Positions 21,286-31,601 of a DNA stretch of 31,601 bases are shown here, one piece after another. How positions within the stretch are numbered: the stretch's first letter is position 1; each line of letters starts with the position of its first letter. The notes beneath the pieces were generated by a model. That model made no database searches and was not told the origin of the DNA. It saw only the letters and a list, made by a program, of their open reading frames with translations. The stretch is from Dimargaris cristalligena. Lineage: Eukaryota > Kickxellomycota > Dimargaritomycetes > Dimargaritales > Dimargaritaceae. The stretch covers positions 1 to 31,601 of the forward strand of contig JANBQC010000320.1 in NCBI GenBank assembly GCA_027576995.1, read 5' to 3'. A program made the position numbers and the translations under genes.

Positions 21286-24200
21286 ATGACTGATACTGAA
21301 CGGCCCTCTGCGAATGCTCCCGCATTCGAGTACTACTCCTCCCATGCCACCAATGCGCTGCACCGTAACCGTACCCTGAGCACCGTAAGTACTTTTTAGT
21401 CGCATTTCATATTAGCCGCCATCAGCTTTCTTTTCCCTCCTCATCCCAGTGGGGGACAGTGTGTTTGGGGGTTTACGCCATGTCTGTTTTTTTTTCTTTG
21501 CCGCCCAGGACCTCATTCAAGTCGACCGCTGCCCACCGTATAGCAGTCCGGAAGCGGCGCTATTTTTGGTGGTCACGGGAAATGGGGGCGGGGGCATTTC
21601 TTCTGATTCATGCAGCAAAACCCCACTCACACCTTCTGACTCATGCAATTAAGTGGGCGTGCGTTTGTGTGTGGGGTGGGTGGATGTTCATGACACATCA
21701 ATTTTTGTGCTCCTCTTTTTCTTTAGTCATTTTCTCAGCTGGCTCTCCGCGCTGGTCCCATTCCATTGTGCGTGTTCATCATCGTCCCGGTGATGTACAC
21801 AATCACCGACATATCAATTGGTTGATGGACGTCTTCTGATTCGTCGATTCAGTTGATATGCGGCCTGCCTATTATTTTATTTTGCTATTAGCCACACTGG
21901 TGGTATTCACTCTTGCTCTACTGTGGGGCAATGGGCTTATTGTGATGCATTAGCCCTGACTGACGTGTGTGTGGGTCTTCTGACCCATGTGCTCCACTTC
22001 TAGTGTATAGAGTGGAATAACTAGGGTGCTCTACCCCCCTTCTTTTTATTTTCCCCCCTCCCTCCCCTGGTCATCCCGTTGTTGCCCAGTGGTAGCTTCG
22101 GCCGGGGGTGTGCATTAACCTGGGGCCTAGCTTCAAGCCGTCCTGTCCTAGGTTTCACTCGATCACCTGAAATGATTGTTGTGTCACCCACGTATGTCCC
22201 GAGACCTAGTTCATAGTCCGCCTGTTTGTTCATTGGGCCAATATGTTATTAACCCACCTGCCTTTTGACCATTTCCAACCAAATTCCCCCTCCCGTCATG
22301 TAGACTGACCGCCCCGAGATGCGCCAGGTTTCCCTGGAATCCGCCCCGGAGTCCAAATACCGGCGCCGGCGGCGTGGTTCCCACGACGAGAAGTCCATCA
22401 AGCCCCGTCGTTTCCTCATTGATGTCGAAGAGACCGAAAAACTCATCCTCGCCCAGGAGGATACCGATGGTGATTGCCAAATCACCGTCAACGACATGGG
22501 CCCCAAGGTCCTCAAGGTGGGTACCGCCGACTCTGGTGGTTTCCAGAAATTCGATGTGCGGGGCACCTACATGCTGTCCAATTTACTGCAGGAGCTGGCC
22601 CTGGCCAAGGACAACGGCCGTAAACACATCATCATTGACGAGACCCGTCTCAACGAGAATCCCGTCGACCGCCTTTCCCGTATGATCAAGTTCCATTTCT
22701 GGGATGGTCTCACCCGGCGCATCGACGCCGACGGCCTCGAAATCATCTGTGCCGACCCCAAGAACCTGGGTGCCGACCACACCCCCCGTATCTACATCCC
22801 CTATAACGACGACGTGGCCTACAACTACTACGCCTCCATCGCCGCCGCCCGCCCCCATTTGAACCTGCAGTTGATTCGGCTACCTGAGGATATCACCCCC
22901 CAGTACGTCAAGGGCATCAACGACCGCCCCGGCATTCTCGCCCTGGACATCCGCACCAGTGTGGACGAGAATGGCCAGACCTTGCTTGAACCCGTCTCCT
23001 TTGTGGTTCCCGGTGGTCGCTTCAATGAAATGTACGGCTGGGACTCCTACTTTGAAGCCCTCGGCTTGATTGTCGACGGTCGCCTTGACTTGGCCAAGAA
23101 CATGGTGGATAACTTCGTGTATTCCATTGAGCACTACGGCAAGATCCTCAACGCTAACCGTAGTTACTATCTCACCCGGTCCCAGCCCCCCTTCCTCACC
23201 GACATGGCCCTCAAGGTATTTGAGCGCCTGCCCAGTGACCAAGCCGATGCGAACCGCGAGTGGCTCCGCAAGGCTCTGACCTCCGCCATCAAGGAGTACT
23301 ACACCGTCTGGATGATCGCCCCTCGCCTCGACCCTCTCACCGGCCTTTCCTGCTTCCACCCCACCGGTATCGGTATGCCCCCCGAAACCGAATCTACCCA
23401 CTTTGACCACATTCTGGAACCCTTCGCCATCAAGATGGGCGTCACCATCGACGAGTACAAGGTGCTTTACAATACCGGAAAGGTCCAGAACCCTAAGCTG
23501 GACCGCTACTTCGTCCACGATCGGGCCGTGCGCGAGTCGGGCCACGACACCACCTACCGCCTGGAAAAGCGTTGCGCTGATTTGGCCACCATCGACCTCA
23601 ACGCCCTGCTCTACAAGTACGAAACCGATATTGCCGATGCCATCAAGCAGGTCTTCAATGACCAATTCCCTCTGGCCAACGGCACTGTCGAGACCAGCCA
23701 GGCGTGGTTAGACCGGGCCGCCTCTCGCCGCCGGTCCATTGACCGTTATTGCTGGAACGAAGAGAAGGGCATGTACTTCGACTATGACGTTAAGCAGCAG
23801 GTGCAGTCCGAATACGAATCTGTCACCACCCTTTACGCCCTGTGGGCCGGCTGCGTGTCCGAGCGCAAGGCCGCCCGCATGCTCCAGAGTAGTCTGCCCA
23901 AGTTCGAGGTGATTGGTGGATTGGTTTGCGGTACCGAAGAGTCCCGCGGGCTCATTTCCCTCGATCGTCCCAACCGGCAGTGGGATTACCCATTCGGCTG
24001 GGCCCCTCACCAGATTATCGCCTGGGAAGGTCTGCGCCGCTACAACTACACCGACCTGGCCAGCCGTCTGGCCTACCGCTGGCTGTACACTATCACCAAA
24101 TCCTTTGTCGATTTTAATGGTGTCGTGCCCGAAAAATTCGACGTGGTCAACCTGACCCATCAGGTCAAGGTCGAGTACGGTAATGTGGGAACCGACTTCA

Positions 24201-25009
24201 AGTACGTGCCTCGCGAGGGTTTCGGCTGGATGAACGCCAGTTACCAGGTGGGTCTGCAGTACATCAACTCTCACATGCGGCGGGCCTTGGGCACCCTCAC
24301 CAGTCCCCAGCAGTTCTTCGAGCGGGTACCATCGCCCCCCATTTCCCGGGGTGAGCCAGCCAAGTTCGTTGCTTCGAGCGACGGAAACCAAAGCCTTCGC
24401 CGTACCTCTGGCCAGGGCGCCACTGCTGTTGGCAGTGATGCTTCCACTGTGGTGGTAGCAGTTGCCGCTGCATCGGATTCTGATGAAGCTGATTACCTGC
24501 ACCCCAGCCGGAACCCCTCCATCGTCATCAATCCCGACCATACGCCCCAGCAGCGCCACCCCATGGAGAACTACCACATTGTGCAAGCGACCTCCCCTTC
24601 CGTGGCGGCCCAATCCGCGACTTCCCCCATCACTATTCCCATTGAGTCTCTGAATGCTCTGCACCAGAACCAGCTATTGGGGGCCTCCCCTAAGTCGCTG
24701 CTCGATGACAAAGATGCCAAGAGTGAGGAAGAAGAGGATAACAGTGACCACGACCACCTCCACCGGCGCCGATCTGGCTCGGCCCGCAAGGCGCCCGCGA
24801 CCATCTCTACCGCTGGTCTGTCACCCCGCCAGCAGCAGCAACCGTTGCCCCTTACGGAAGACGACCTTGTTTCCCCCCCCAGTACCGCCCCAGTCGCCTA
24901 CATGTCCCCCGAACAACGCGCTCGGTTGCGGGCAGCCTCCATTCCTGCTCCCGAGTCGTTCATTACCACCATTAAAACTACGACCCGCAAGGGTAGTAAA
25001 CGCCAATGA
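21286..25009 (+). CDS. NTH1: Neutral (cytosolic) trehalase with extended C-terminal tail
   Basis: Two exons, 21286-21384 and 22304-25009, give about 934 residues. The enzyme (GH37) hydrolyses trehalose to two glucoses in the cytosol when cells leave dormancy or stress. Exon 1 ends in HRNRTLST (Ser32) and exon 2 soon has RRRRRGS (Ser59). These correspond to the two PKA sites that bind 14-3-3 and activate yeast Nth1. An EF-hand-like loop EDTDGDCQITVND (85-97) is the known calcium site of fungal neutral trehalases. Trehalase signature 1, PGGRFNEMYGWDSY, is at 269-282 and signature 2, QWDYPFGWAP, at 592-601. The catalytic core ends near RRALG (692-696), about where yeast Nth1 (751 residues) stops. 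Here some 230 further low-complexity residues follow, including RRTS (Ser735), an acidic EEEEDNSDHDH run and RRRSGS (Ser857). The intron is 919 nt, long for this window. The exon 2 acceptor TAG at 22301-22303 keeps phase 0. Confidence 0.95.
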
Positions 25010-25063
25010 GAAATTGATTTTTCATTGAATTTTTGCTTGCTTGTTTCCTCTCATATACCAATT

Positions 25064-25092
25064 TATATATATATATGTATATATATATATAA
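25064..25092. repeat. (TA)n microsatellite in trehalase 3' region
   Basis: TA runs split by one TG unit, 55 bases after the trehalase stop codon and likely inside its 3' UTR. Confidence 0.95.
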
Positions 25093-25436
25093 ATGACTGG
25101 CTCTTTTTCTATATTTTCTCCTTCCACTATCTATTATTACATTATTCATTAGTACCCCCACCGTAATTCCTATTCACTTTCTATTCCGTGATATAAATAT
25201 ACGAATCTCCTAAAAATCGCCTGTAGTTTGCTCAATTTTGGTTGTATAGTGTGGATGGGAGGGGCTGTCCCGTCTTTTATTTTGTATTGGTGTGGCCTTT
25301 GGATGTTCCTTTGGCAGCGTTTAAGGGAAGTTAGTCTAACCGTGGTATTACTGGGATGCTCTTGTTGGTTTAGCGAATGTAATGGACGGGTTTTTATTAA
25401 CTAGAGATGAAGTAGAGTATATAGGAGCGAAGTAAG

Positions 25437-25752
25437 GTGAGCGATAGGGACACTAGTAAACCAAGAAATATTAACATGGTAGGCGAAGCACCCGTTATAT
25501 CTATCGGATCTAATTATGTTATGCGCGGTAGTATCATATCCGAGGTGGTTTGGGGAGCCATGGCAAGGTGCTCAGGGACCACAGTCGTTGTTGATAACGA
25601 AGAGGCTCTACCCATCGTCTACGACCGGGGGTTCAGGGTCTCCATTTAACTTGTTATTTTGGTCCACGGCCATACTATCGTCGGGCAAGGGTAATGACGC
25701 TTCAGTATTAGCGGAATTACGTCCAGCCGTAGAGTTAGAAGTAACAAGTTAA
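25437..25752 (+). other. Coding-like fragment, possibly a frameshifted relic
   Basis: A plus-strand frame at 25476-25649 reads like ordinary protein (SEVVWGAMARCSGTTVVVDN, EEALPIVYDRGFRVSI) and then stops. A second plus frame (stop at 25752) continues with protein-like sequence (SGKGNDASVLAELRPAVELE). This could be a short decayed gene with a frameshift. I recognise no family, and the second frame runs into the inverted repeat. Confidence 0.2.
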
Positions 25753-25762
25753 ATGGAGTCCC
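25636..25762. repeat. 21-bp inverted repeat (hairpin or small MITE)
   Basis: The left arm 25636-25656 (gggtctccatttaacttgtta) equals the reverse complement of the right arm 25742-25762 at 20 of 21 positions, with an 85-base loop. It could form a stable stem in RNA or DNA, or be the ends of a small non-autonomous element. No target duplication was obvious. Confidence 0.7.
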
Positions 25763-26157
25763 ATACCATGACGGCCTCAAAGCCATTGAACCTTTAGAGA
25801 GTTCCGCCTAACATACAGCCCATTCGTAAGCTGTACAGTATATAGACCAAGCTGGTCAGAGTATTTTTTATTTGTTTACGGCCTTACTGCTATAGACTAT
25901 TTATTTCGATAAATTAAGCGATGAGCTAAACTAATGTTCAGAATGAAAAAAACAAAAACAAAGGTAACTACACCGTAGAAACTGGACAAACCTGGAATAT
26001 TAACCATCATGGCTACCCGAGGCACAGTTGGAAATGCATCAGTATTGGGAAAGCGCTGGGGTAAAAAGGGTGGCCAATTGCATAGACCATCGAACTAGGA
26101 CCAAACTAAACTGGTCTCGAGATTCGACCCGGCAAAAAAACAATATCTAATGGTCCT

Positions 26158-27871
26158 TTATTTGATCAGCTTCTCGACCACCGTTTGGTCCTCGAAGGCC
26201 GATTCGGGTAATGCGGGGTATTGGGGCAGAGCGGACCGGAGGGCCCGAAACGATATCGAGGGATACGTATCAACACCACCACCACTACCATTTGAGCCAG
26301 TTGGACTGGGACTTCTCAGGTGGATCATGCCATATGTACCATACTGGGCGGTGCAAAAACCGTAGTCAAAGTCAGCAGTGACCGGTTCCGGCGAGCCATA
26401 TTCATCAATTATCATTTGGTAAGCTCGGTGGAAACCCAAATACTGGGCACACCTATATAAACGGCGGCTACCGCGTCCAAATTCCGCCAAAGCCTCTCGC
26501 ACCAGACCGTTTAGGTTGAATTCGAGGACCATCAGGTACAAGAAATTCTCCAAGCCAAAGTACTGGTCGCTAAAATCCAGACCACAGGATATATACGCGC
26601 CGAGTTTCTCGAATTGCTTGGCGGCCGCTAGGGCGCCGGTCATGACTGGTATTAGGGTACTGTATAATCTAGACTCGCCGGTACTCGGCATGTATGAACC
26701 GAATTCGGTATCGAGTTCTCCATTGGAAGGAATGCTATCGCTGAATGACGGCACGACTAGGTTTAGGAGGCCGGCTTTTTGCGTCTCCAAACCAATCAAC
26801 TTTTCGGTGACCTTGCAGAGTTGCTCAGCATCGTTATAGAGGGAAAATTCAACCAGGGGAAGTAGATGAGAGAGCTGCTGGCGGGACAATTGGTCAAAGC
26901 GCACATAACACCAGTCGGCGTAGACCGTTTGTAGCCCCGGTACCAGGCCGGGTAGAGCCCGAATAGCATTCTGGTCGTCAATTTTGGACGGGTCGTCAAG
27001 CGGCAACGGTCGGCCATCCGGCGTGATTCTATAGCCGGCGAGCTTAGTGTAGAGCCCCTGGAACATGGCATTGGCAAACTCAACAGGTAGGAGGTTTTGG
27101 ATTAGGGCTTCTTCGTGGCCCTCACTTTCACTTTCATTTTCTCTTTCTTCACTCTCATTAGAAAGCAATTCAGTAATCTGGGGATGGATATATTTCTTGG
27201 CCTAGACAGCCCGAGTCAAATGAATATGAATGCATATGGGCGATGGTATACGAATATTAGATATAGAACTGGCTGGGGAATGCGCATGTCGAATTTACAG
27301 TAATGTAGCCATCTCGCGGGGAGGAAACGCTATGGAAAATCAATGTATAATCGATCCATCCTCGACGGTTGATAGGGCATGTGTAAGGCGCCACTGCTTG
27401 GTTACATTTTGGGAACCACAATAAGGGTGTACTTACATGGACAGCTTTGAGATAATCCTTGTTGCTGAGGGGTATTTTTTGAGTCGTTGTAGATGCTTGG
27501 GCTACCTGGGCTAAATCCAGGGGGTTAAGTTGCTTACCAACCAGCCAGATCAATTCATTTGGTAAGGCATTGGGAAACAGGTTCGAGGGCTTTGTCAACT
27601 GAGCTCGGCCGGGATGTGTGGGTTTCCGAGTGTGGCTAACCGATGACCCGTCATCGTGCTCACCGTTGGACCCACTAGACATGGTACTCGGAAGTGCCTT
27701 TGGGTCACCAGAACCAGTCGAGTACCCTATGCTATTAGACAGTGGGTTTGTGCCCACTACCAGTCCGGTCGACTCGAGTACGGGGGACTCGATGGCGGGA
27801 TAGGGGTAAGCGACGGCACAGTGGGCGACCATCATGCCCACCAGGGTGAATGAATAACCTACGGACTTCAT
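26158..27871 (-). CDS. Putative secreted F-box-like protein, unknown function
   Basis: Two exons on the minus strand, 27871-27437 and 27201-26158, join in phase 0 across a 235-nt intron (GTAAGT...CTAG) to give about 492 residues. The N-terminus is a textbook signal peptide: MKS, a hydrophobic core (FTLVGMMVAHCAVA), and an AVA cleavage motif before YPYPAIESP. A Ser/Gly/Pro-rich linker follows. At about 100-145 comes an F-box-like stretch (ALPNELIWLVGKQLNPLDLA, QVAQASTTTQK, DYLKAVH), matching the LPxELxxxIxxxLxxxDLxxxAxxS pattern. Exon 2 opens with an acidic run (NESEERENESESEGHEE, 160-176) and continues as about 300 residues of mostly helical-looking sequence with no repeat type I recognise, then a Ser/Gly linker and a C-terminal tail. 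F-box proteins normally bind Skp1 in cytosol or nucleus, so a secretion signal is odd. The fold call rests on the motif alone; a non-F-box helical protein is possible. Confidence 0.8.
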
Positions 27872-28061
27872 CGCGGGAATCTCGAACGTAGTGGCTTGGT
27901 GGGGGAGGGCTTATTCGGACGGGAGGCGGCGGATACGACGATGTAATCAATGAGGATGCGGATAGATTCGGAAGTGGGGGGACGTTAGTATTCCCAGTGA
28001 AGCCCAGTTGAAAGAAAGGGAATTGAGTATAGTCAATTATAATGAGGTGGGTGAAGGCAGG

Positions 28062-28069
28062 TATTTATA
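28062..28069 (-). promoter_or_regulatory. TATA box upstream of the F-box-like gene
   Basis: The minus strand reads TATAAATA about 190 bases before the start codon of the F-box-like gene, in a plausible core-promoter position. No other experimental hint is available. Confidence 0.45.
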
Positions 28070-31000
28070 AACGAGTGTCTGGGAATTATCCCGCCTCGGT
28101 CGTGTTACGGGGGTGATGGTGACAACGAGGGAAATGACCATTTGAACCACCTGCCTTTGCAATTTCATAATTCATATATATGTATACGTATATATATTTA
28201 GCGGGAGCCGATTGTCTATGGCGTTTCAACTGCGTATATTGCTTCACGACAAGCCGTTGTACAAGTGTTCAAATGAGGAAAGTGAATTTGACCACTCAAC
28301 GCATTTATTATTCAAAGTGGAGATTAAACCAATTAGCTCACGATTTGTCGGTGTCCAACGTGAATATATACCATAGTGCTTAATTTGGATAGGAACGGAG
28401 GGAAGGGATGGGTGTACCCAACCCTGTACTACCCTTTATTCCGAGTCGTCTGCATTGATTAGCTGATGTGAAGGGGGAGGATTATAAGTTCCACCAGTAT
28501 TGCTCGGGGGTATACCTGCCTTAGTCTCCCCGTTTTCTCGTTCAATCTATTCGGGATAAGTCCAGCCTAGCAATCTACCGAATAACCCGTTTCGCCAGGT
28601 TCGTACTACTACTACTGGTTAAACATAGAGGGTCCGCCAATTTGACCACTCACATAGCATTTTAAAACCTTAGCCTGCCGTGTTGATTTTCCCCCATGTA
28701 GGGTTGCCTTTATTCCCACTATGCTTTGCAACAAAAAGGTGCTGCAATAGAATCCAACAGAGATGCATAAACTACGCGTATTCATTAAGTTACTTAGGGC
28801 TATTTGAGACGCAGGTGCATCCCAAGTGTGTGATTACCCTTTTTAACGAGAAGTGCCCAAAGCCATCCAAACTAGTGTAGGACATAGAGTGACCTTTCCA
28901 TCACCACGTTTCACTTCAATTAGTATCCAGTCATCGGTAGTATCGGGACAAGTCCGTCCAATTACCTACCCAACAGTGTTACCTGCACCAGTAAAGGTAT
29001 GAGGTACATTTGGCTAGACTATATATCCATTGTCAGAGTAGGTATTGGGGTAAGCAGTACTACCCATGTACACCGGCATAGTACTAGAAAAAGTGGAAAG
29101 AAAATAATAATAAAAATAAGTGATAGGGCCCCAGTCAGAAAATATTGAAGAATATGTTCCTACATGTTCTTTATCCTATCCTATTTTCATCCAATTATGT
29201 TAGTTTTTTCTGATATCATGAGATCATTCATATTAGCCACTTATATTTCACCCTACAGAAAATTACAGTTCAATAAAACTAACCACCTAGAGGCATCTAC
29301 TGTCCTCTAGCTGTTTTCTTCCCTTACTTTTAGTTTTATTTTCTTTACATTCTTAGTATTCCAATAATACTAGCCCTCTTATTATACTCGAAGATATTAG
29401 ATACTGGCTCAAGTACTTTCTAAGAAGTGCATTGTTATAGGCTATGTAAGCCGGTTTATTGTATTGGGTAAAGTCCACAACTTACAGGGGGCACATGTCA
29501 TATGGCCAACAGAGAATAGGTATATTCACCCAATGAATCCAAAGTGATGGAAGCCTGCGTTGCAGGGATAGCTGATAAGTTATATACTTAAAGACCCTAC
29601 AGAGTGTGTATTGCATCAGCCATTAGGTGGTTGGGGCCCAATGGGGATCAGCCCTCCTAAGCCACAATATGCATTTGGGCGACACGCAACTCAGCTGTAT
29701 ATCGGAAACAGGCGGCATGTATATTTTCGCCCAATACTACCCACTGTCTTGTCAATAATACACCATTTGTCACACAGCTAGATTATTCATTCCCCATACG
29801 TATCATCCAGACACAGGTAACAAAGTCGATATCCAAATCGTTAAGGTTTTTCTACTATTACTACACCTACTCTTGTTCTTTGCTACGGGCGTGGGCTTCC
29901 TTGAAGAAAACTCCCCGTGGCACGAAACACTCGCATCCCATATAGTAGTTTAATGTGAAAACGGCCTACTGAATCATTAGTCCACAACTTGACCCCCCGA
30001 GTCAGTAATACCACGCCCAGAATATCAGTACCCAGATAAAGAATTAGCCCGCATCAGTTGAAACTAAGCATAGTCGCCCAACAGTCGGAATACACTAGCC
30101 CACTGGATACTCATACATACAATTTCATTGGACTGTTTCTGGAACAACAGATTGTTATTACCGCAGTTTCCCTAATATACACCCTATTCCCACTGCTTCC
30201 CTGCAAGTCCCAATGCCAGTATAGTTAGTCAGACCCAAACCCACCATAGATTAATTGCCATCACTACGCTTGGTGGGTTCGCAGGCCCTGGTCTATACTT
30301 TTAGGTGCAACATAGGTCAGTATAAAGCGGTAGAGTCGAGGTGGTTGTATATTGGTAAGGAATTAACAAGAGAAAGGGCAAAGATTAAGTAAGTCAAACA
30401 ATACATATATTCTACATATACTCTCTCTCTAGAAATTTCTTACCCGGGAGTGCTATAGAAGCACATTGTATAGACGCGTCATGGGAAGGCCCTCTCGCTG
30501 AGTATTCTGTGAAATAAAAGTATAGTAGATACTAGCAGTAACCCTTGGGCGGGTGCTGGTTTTGAAATCCAACAAAAGCAGGCGGCCATGAAACCATACA
30601 TGTAAATGTAGCATTCTCAAGTCCATATTATAACCAATAGTGCTAACGTAGGACAACCGCGGATCAACCTACCTCTCCTTAAATAGTGGTATGCATGGCT
30701 TATGTGTAGAGTGAGTCAGGTTTTCATAAACGGTTCCTCAGTAATCAGATGGATAGAGTAACAATAGGGGTATATACCAATGCCCAAGTTACCACTTTCA
30801 ATAGGTTCCGTTATTGGGTACATGGTTATTGAAAGACCGCCAGACAAAAAATTAACGGCATGCGTTATTCCCAACCATTGACATTCAACGGAGAGTCACC
30901 TTCACCATGGGTATGTTGTGGTTTCGAACCCTTCCCAACAGAAAACCGTAGGCAATCCCTCACTGAATCAGGGATTATTTCAACTGCTTTCTGTTAACGG

Positions 31001-31601
31001 GCTTACATTCTGTGGGCTACAGTTCGGCCAGTTTCATAAGTATCGTACACCTGTAGATGGGATATATCTTCTTGTCCATACAACTGTATTTCATATATAA
31101 AATGTCAATTTTCATCCATGCTTTAGTAAAGTTACGTGCTGTACATGCATTGCTACGTTTTGGGGGGGATGCCTACCAACCTCGTTAGTTCAACCCTTCG
31201 CAATTCCTCAAACGGTTGGCCCACTCAAGCGGACCAATTTGTGGACCGAAGAATTTACTCCCGTTGAGTTCCTATATCAGTGGTGGGTTTTTTTTTGAAG
31301 GGATGCTTGTTCCTGCCGTTTGGTCCTTGTTCTGAAAATGGTAGTAGACTGATTCATCGAACTGTGCTGCTGCCGTGGCGTATGCACGATTCATGCAACC
31401 ACACTGCCACTTTTTTTTTAATGCAATACCTCACTTGTATTAAGTGCTCCTATTTCATCTAGTTGAAATACATTCATCGTAATCGACCAAGTTTGGGTAG
31501 ACGATTCGCCAGTTGGTATTTTGCTCGATTGCCAAAAATGGCCAACACTGGTGAGCCTCCAAGCGGGACCAGGGGGCCCCCATTTCAGATCCTCCTAGAC
31601 C
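28070..31601. other. Gene-free end region containing LTR copy 2
   Basis: About 3.5 kb with no open frame above 67 codons and no recognisable RNA gene. The one identifiable element is the LTR-like repeat at 29143-29366. A short frame at 30918-31100 (GLFQLLSVNGLTFCGLQFGQ) faintly recalls the Gypsy reverse-transcriptase 'GLFxFLxMPFGL' region but lacks the catalytic motif, so I do not call it. Confidence 0.45.
29143..29366 (+). mobile_element. Solo-LTR-like dispersed repeat, copy 2
   Basis: This 224-bp segment is about 90% identical to 1309-1529, with a 3-base length difference near 29326. Its ends read TATTGAAG...TTCCAATA, i.e. the TG and CA termini of copy 1 each changed by one transition. Most differences have A or T here where copy 1 has G or C, and the three CpGs of copy 1 are all TpG or CpA here. 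No target duplication is visible (gaaaa before, atact after). It lies in the gene-free end of the window. Confidence 0.6.

Larger units (their letters stand above)
25010..26157. other. Convergent intergenic region between trehalase and the F-box gene
   Basis: It holds the 3' ends of both converging genes, a TA microsatellite, coding-like fragments at 25437-25752 and a hairpin-forming inverted repeat at 25636-25762. No complete gene is visible. Confidence 0.5.

Noticed and set aside
21459..21839. A 126-codon open frame inside the trehalase intron
   Set aside because: No family features, and the exons on either side join in phase with conserved trehalase sequence without it.
22880..23665. Long minus-strand open frames opposite the trehalase gene (also 23708-24664)
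   Set aside because: Antisense shadows of a GC-rich coding exon; Gly/Val-rich without domains.
30918..31100. Weak resemblance to Gypsy reverse transcriptase
   Set aside because: Only a loose match around GLFQLL with no YxDD motif and no extension on either side.
31538..31601. Open frame from an ATG running off the window end (MANTGEPPSGTRGPPFQILL)
   Set aside because: Only 21 codons are visible; it could be a gene start but cannot be supported.

Overview
The window looks like nuclear DNA of a filamentous, probably early-diverging fungus. It carries a Dsc3 subunit of the Golgi Dsc ubiquitin ligase (a complex known from fungi), a fungal-type cytosolic neutral trehalase with PKA/14-3-3 sites and a calcium-binding loop, a Golgi apyrase and a SURF6/Rrp14 nucleolar protein. 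Introns are spliceosomal (donor mostly GTAAGT, acceptor AG, typically 80-330 nt), coding exons are GC-rich, and the long spacers are packed with microsatellites. The lineage cannot be fixed from sequence alone; Kickxellomycotina/Zoopagomycota-like fungi are a guess.

Layout. 1-1308 (minus) is a decayed TPR-repeat gene in one continuous frame with four nonsense codons. It is cut at its 5' side by a 221-bp solo-LTR-like repeat (1309-1529), and a second copy of that repeat lies near the other end of the window (29143-29366). 1838-3931 (minus) is an intronless two-membrane-span Golgi apyrase. It diverges from a five-exon SURF6/Rrp14 gene (5466-7641, plus). A six-exon Dsc3 gene follows (9271-11205, plus) with a palindromic TGACGTCA site just upstream. 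11812-13769 holds coding-like fragments that may be an unrecognised intron-rich gene or a relic. About 13.8-20.5 kb is gene-poor. 21286-25009 (plus) is neutral trehalase with a 919-nt first intron and an unusual C-terminal tail of about 230 residues. It converges on a two-exon gene (26158-27871, minus) that encodes a signal peptide followed by an F-box-like motif. From about 28.1 kb to the end I find no convincing gene.

The genes do not form a pathway and there is no operon. Apyrase and Dsc3 both act in Golgi/secretory homeostasis, SURF6 in ribosome biogenesis, and trehalase in stress-carbohydrate mobilisation. The most unusual items are the predicted secreted F-box protein, the PKA-site-bearing tail on trehalase, and the substitution-only decay seen in both the TPR pseudogene and the LTR pair (all three CpGs of one copy are TpG or CpA in the other), which suggests C-to-T mutational silencing.
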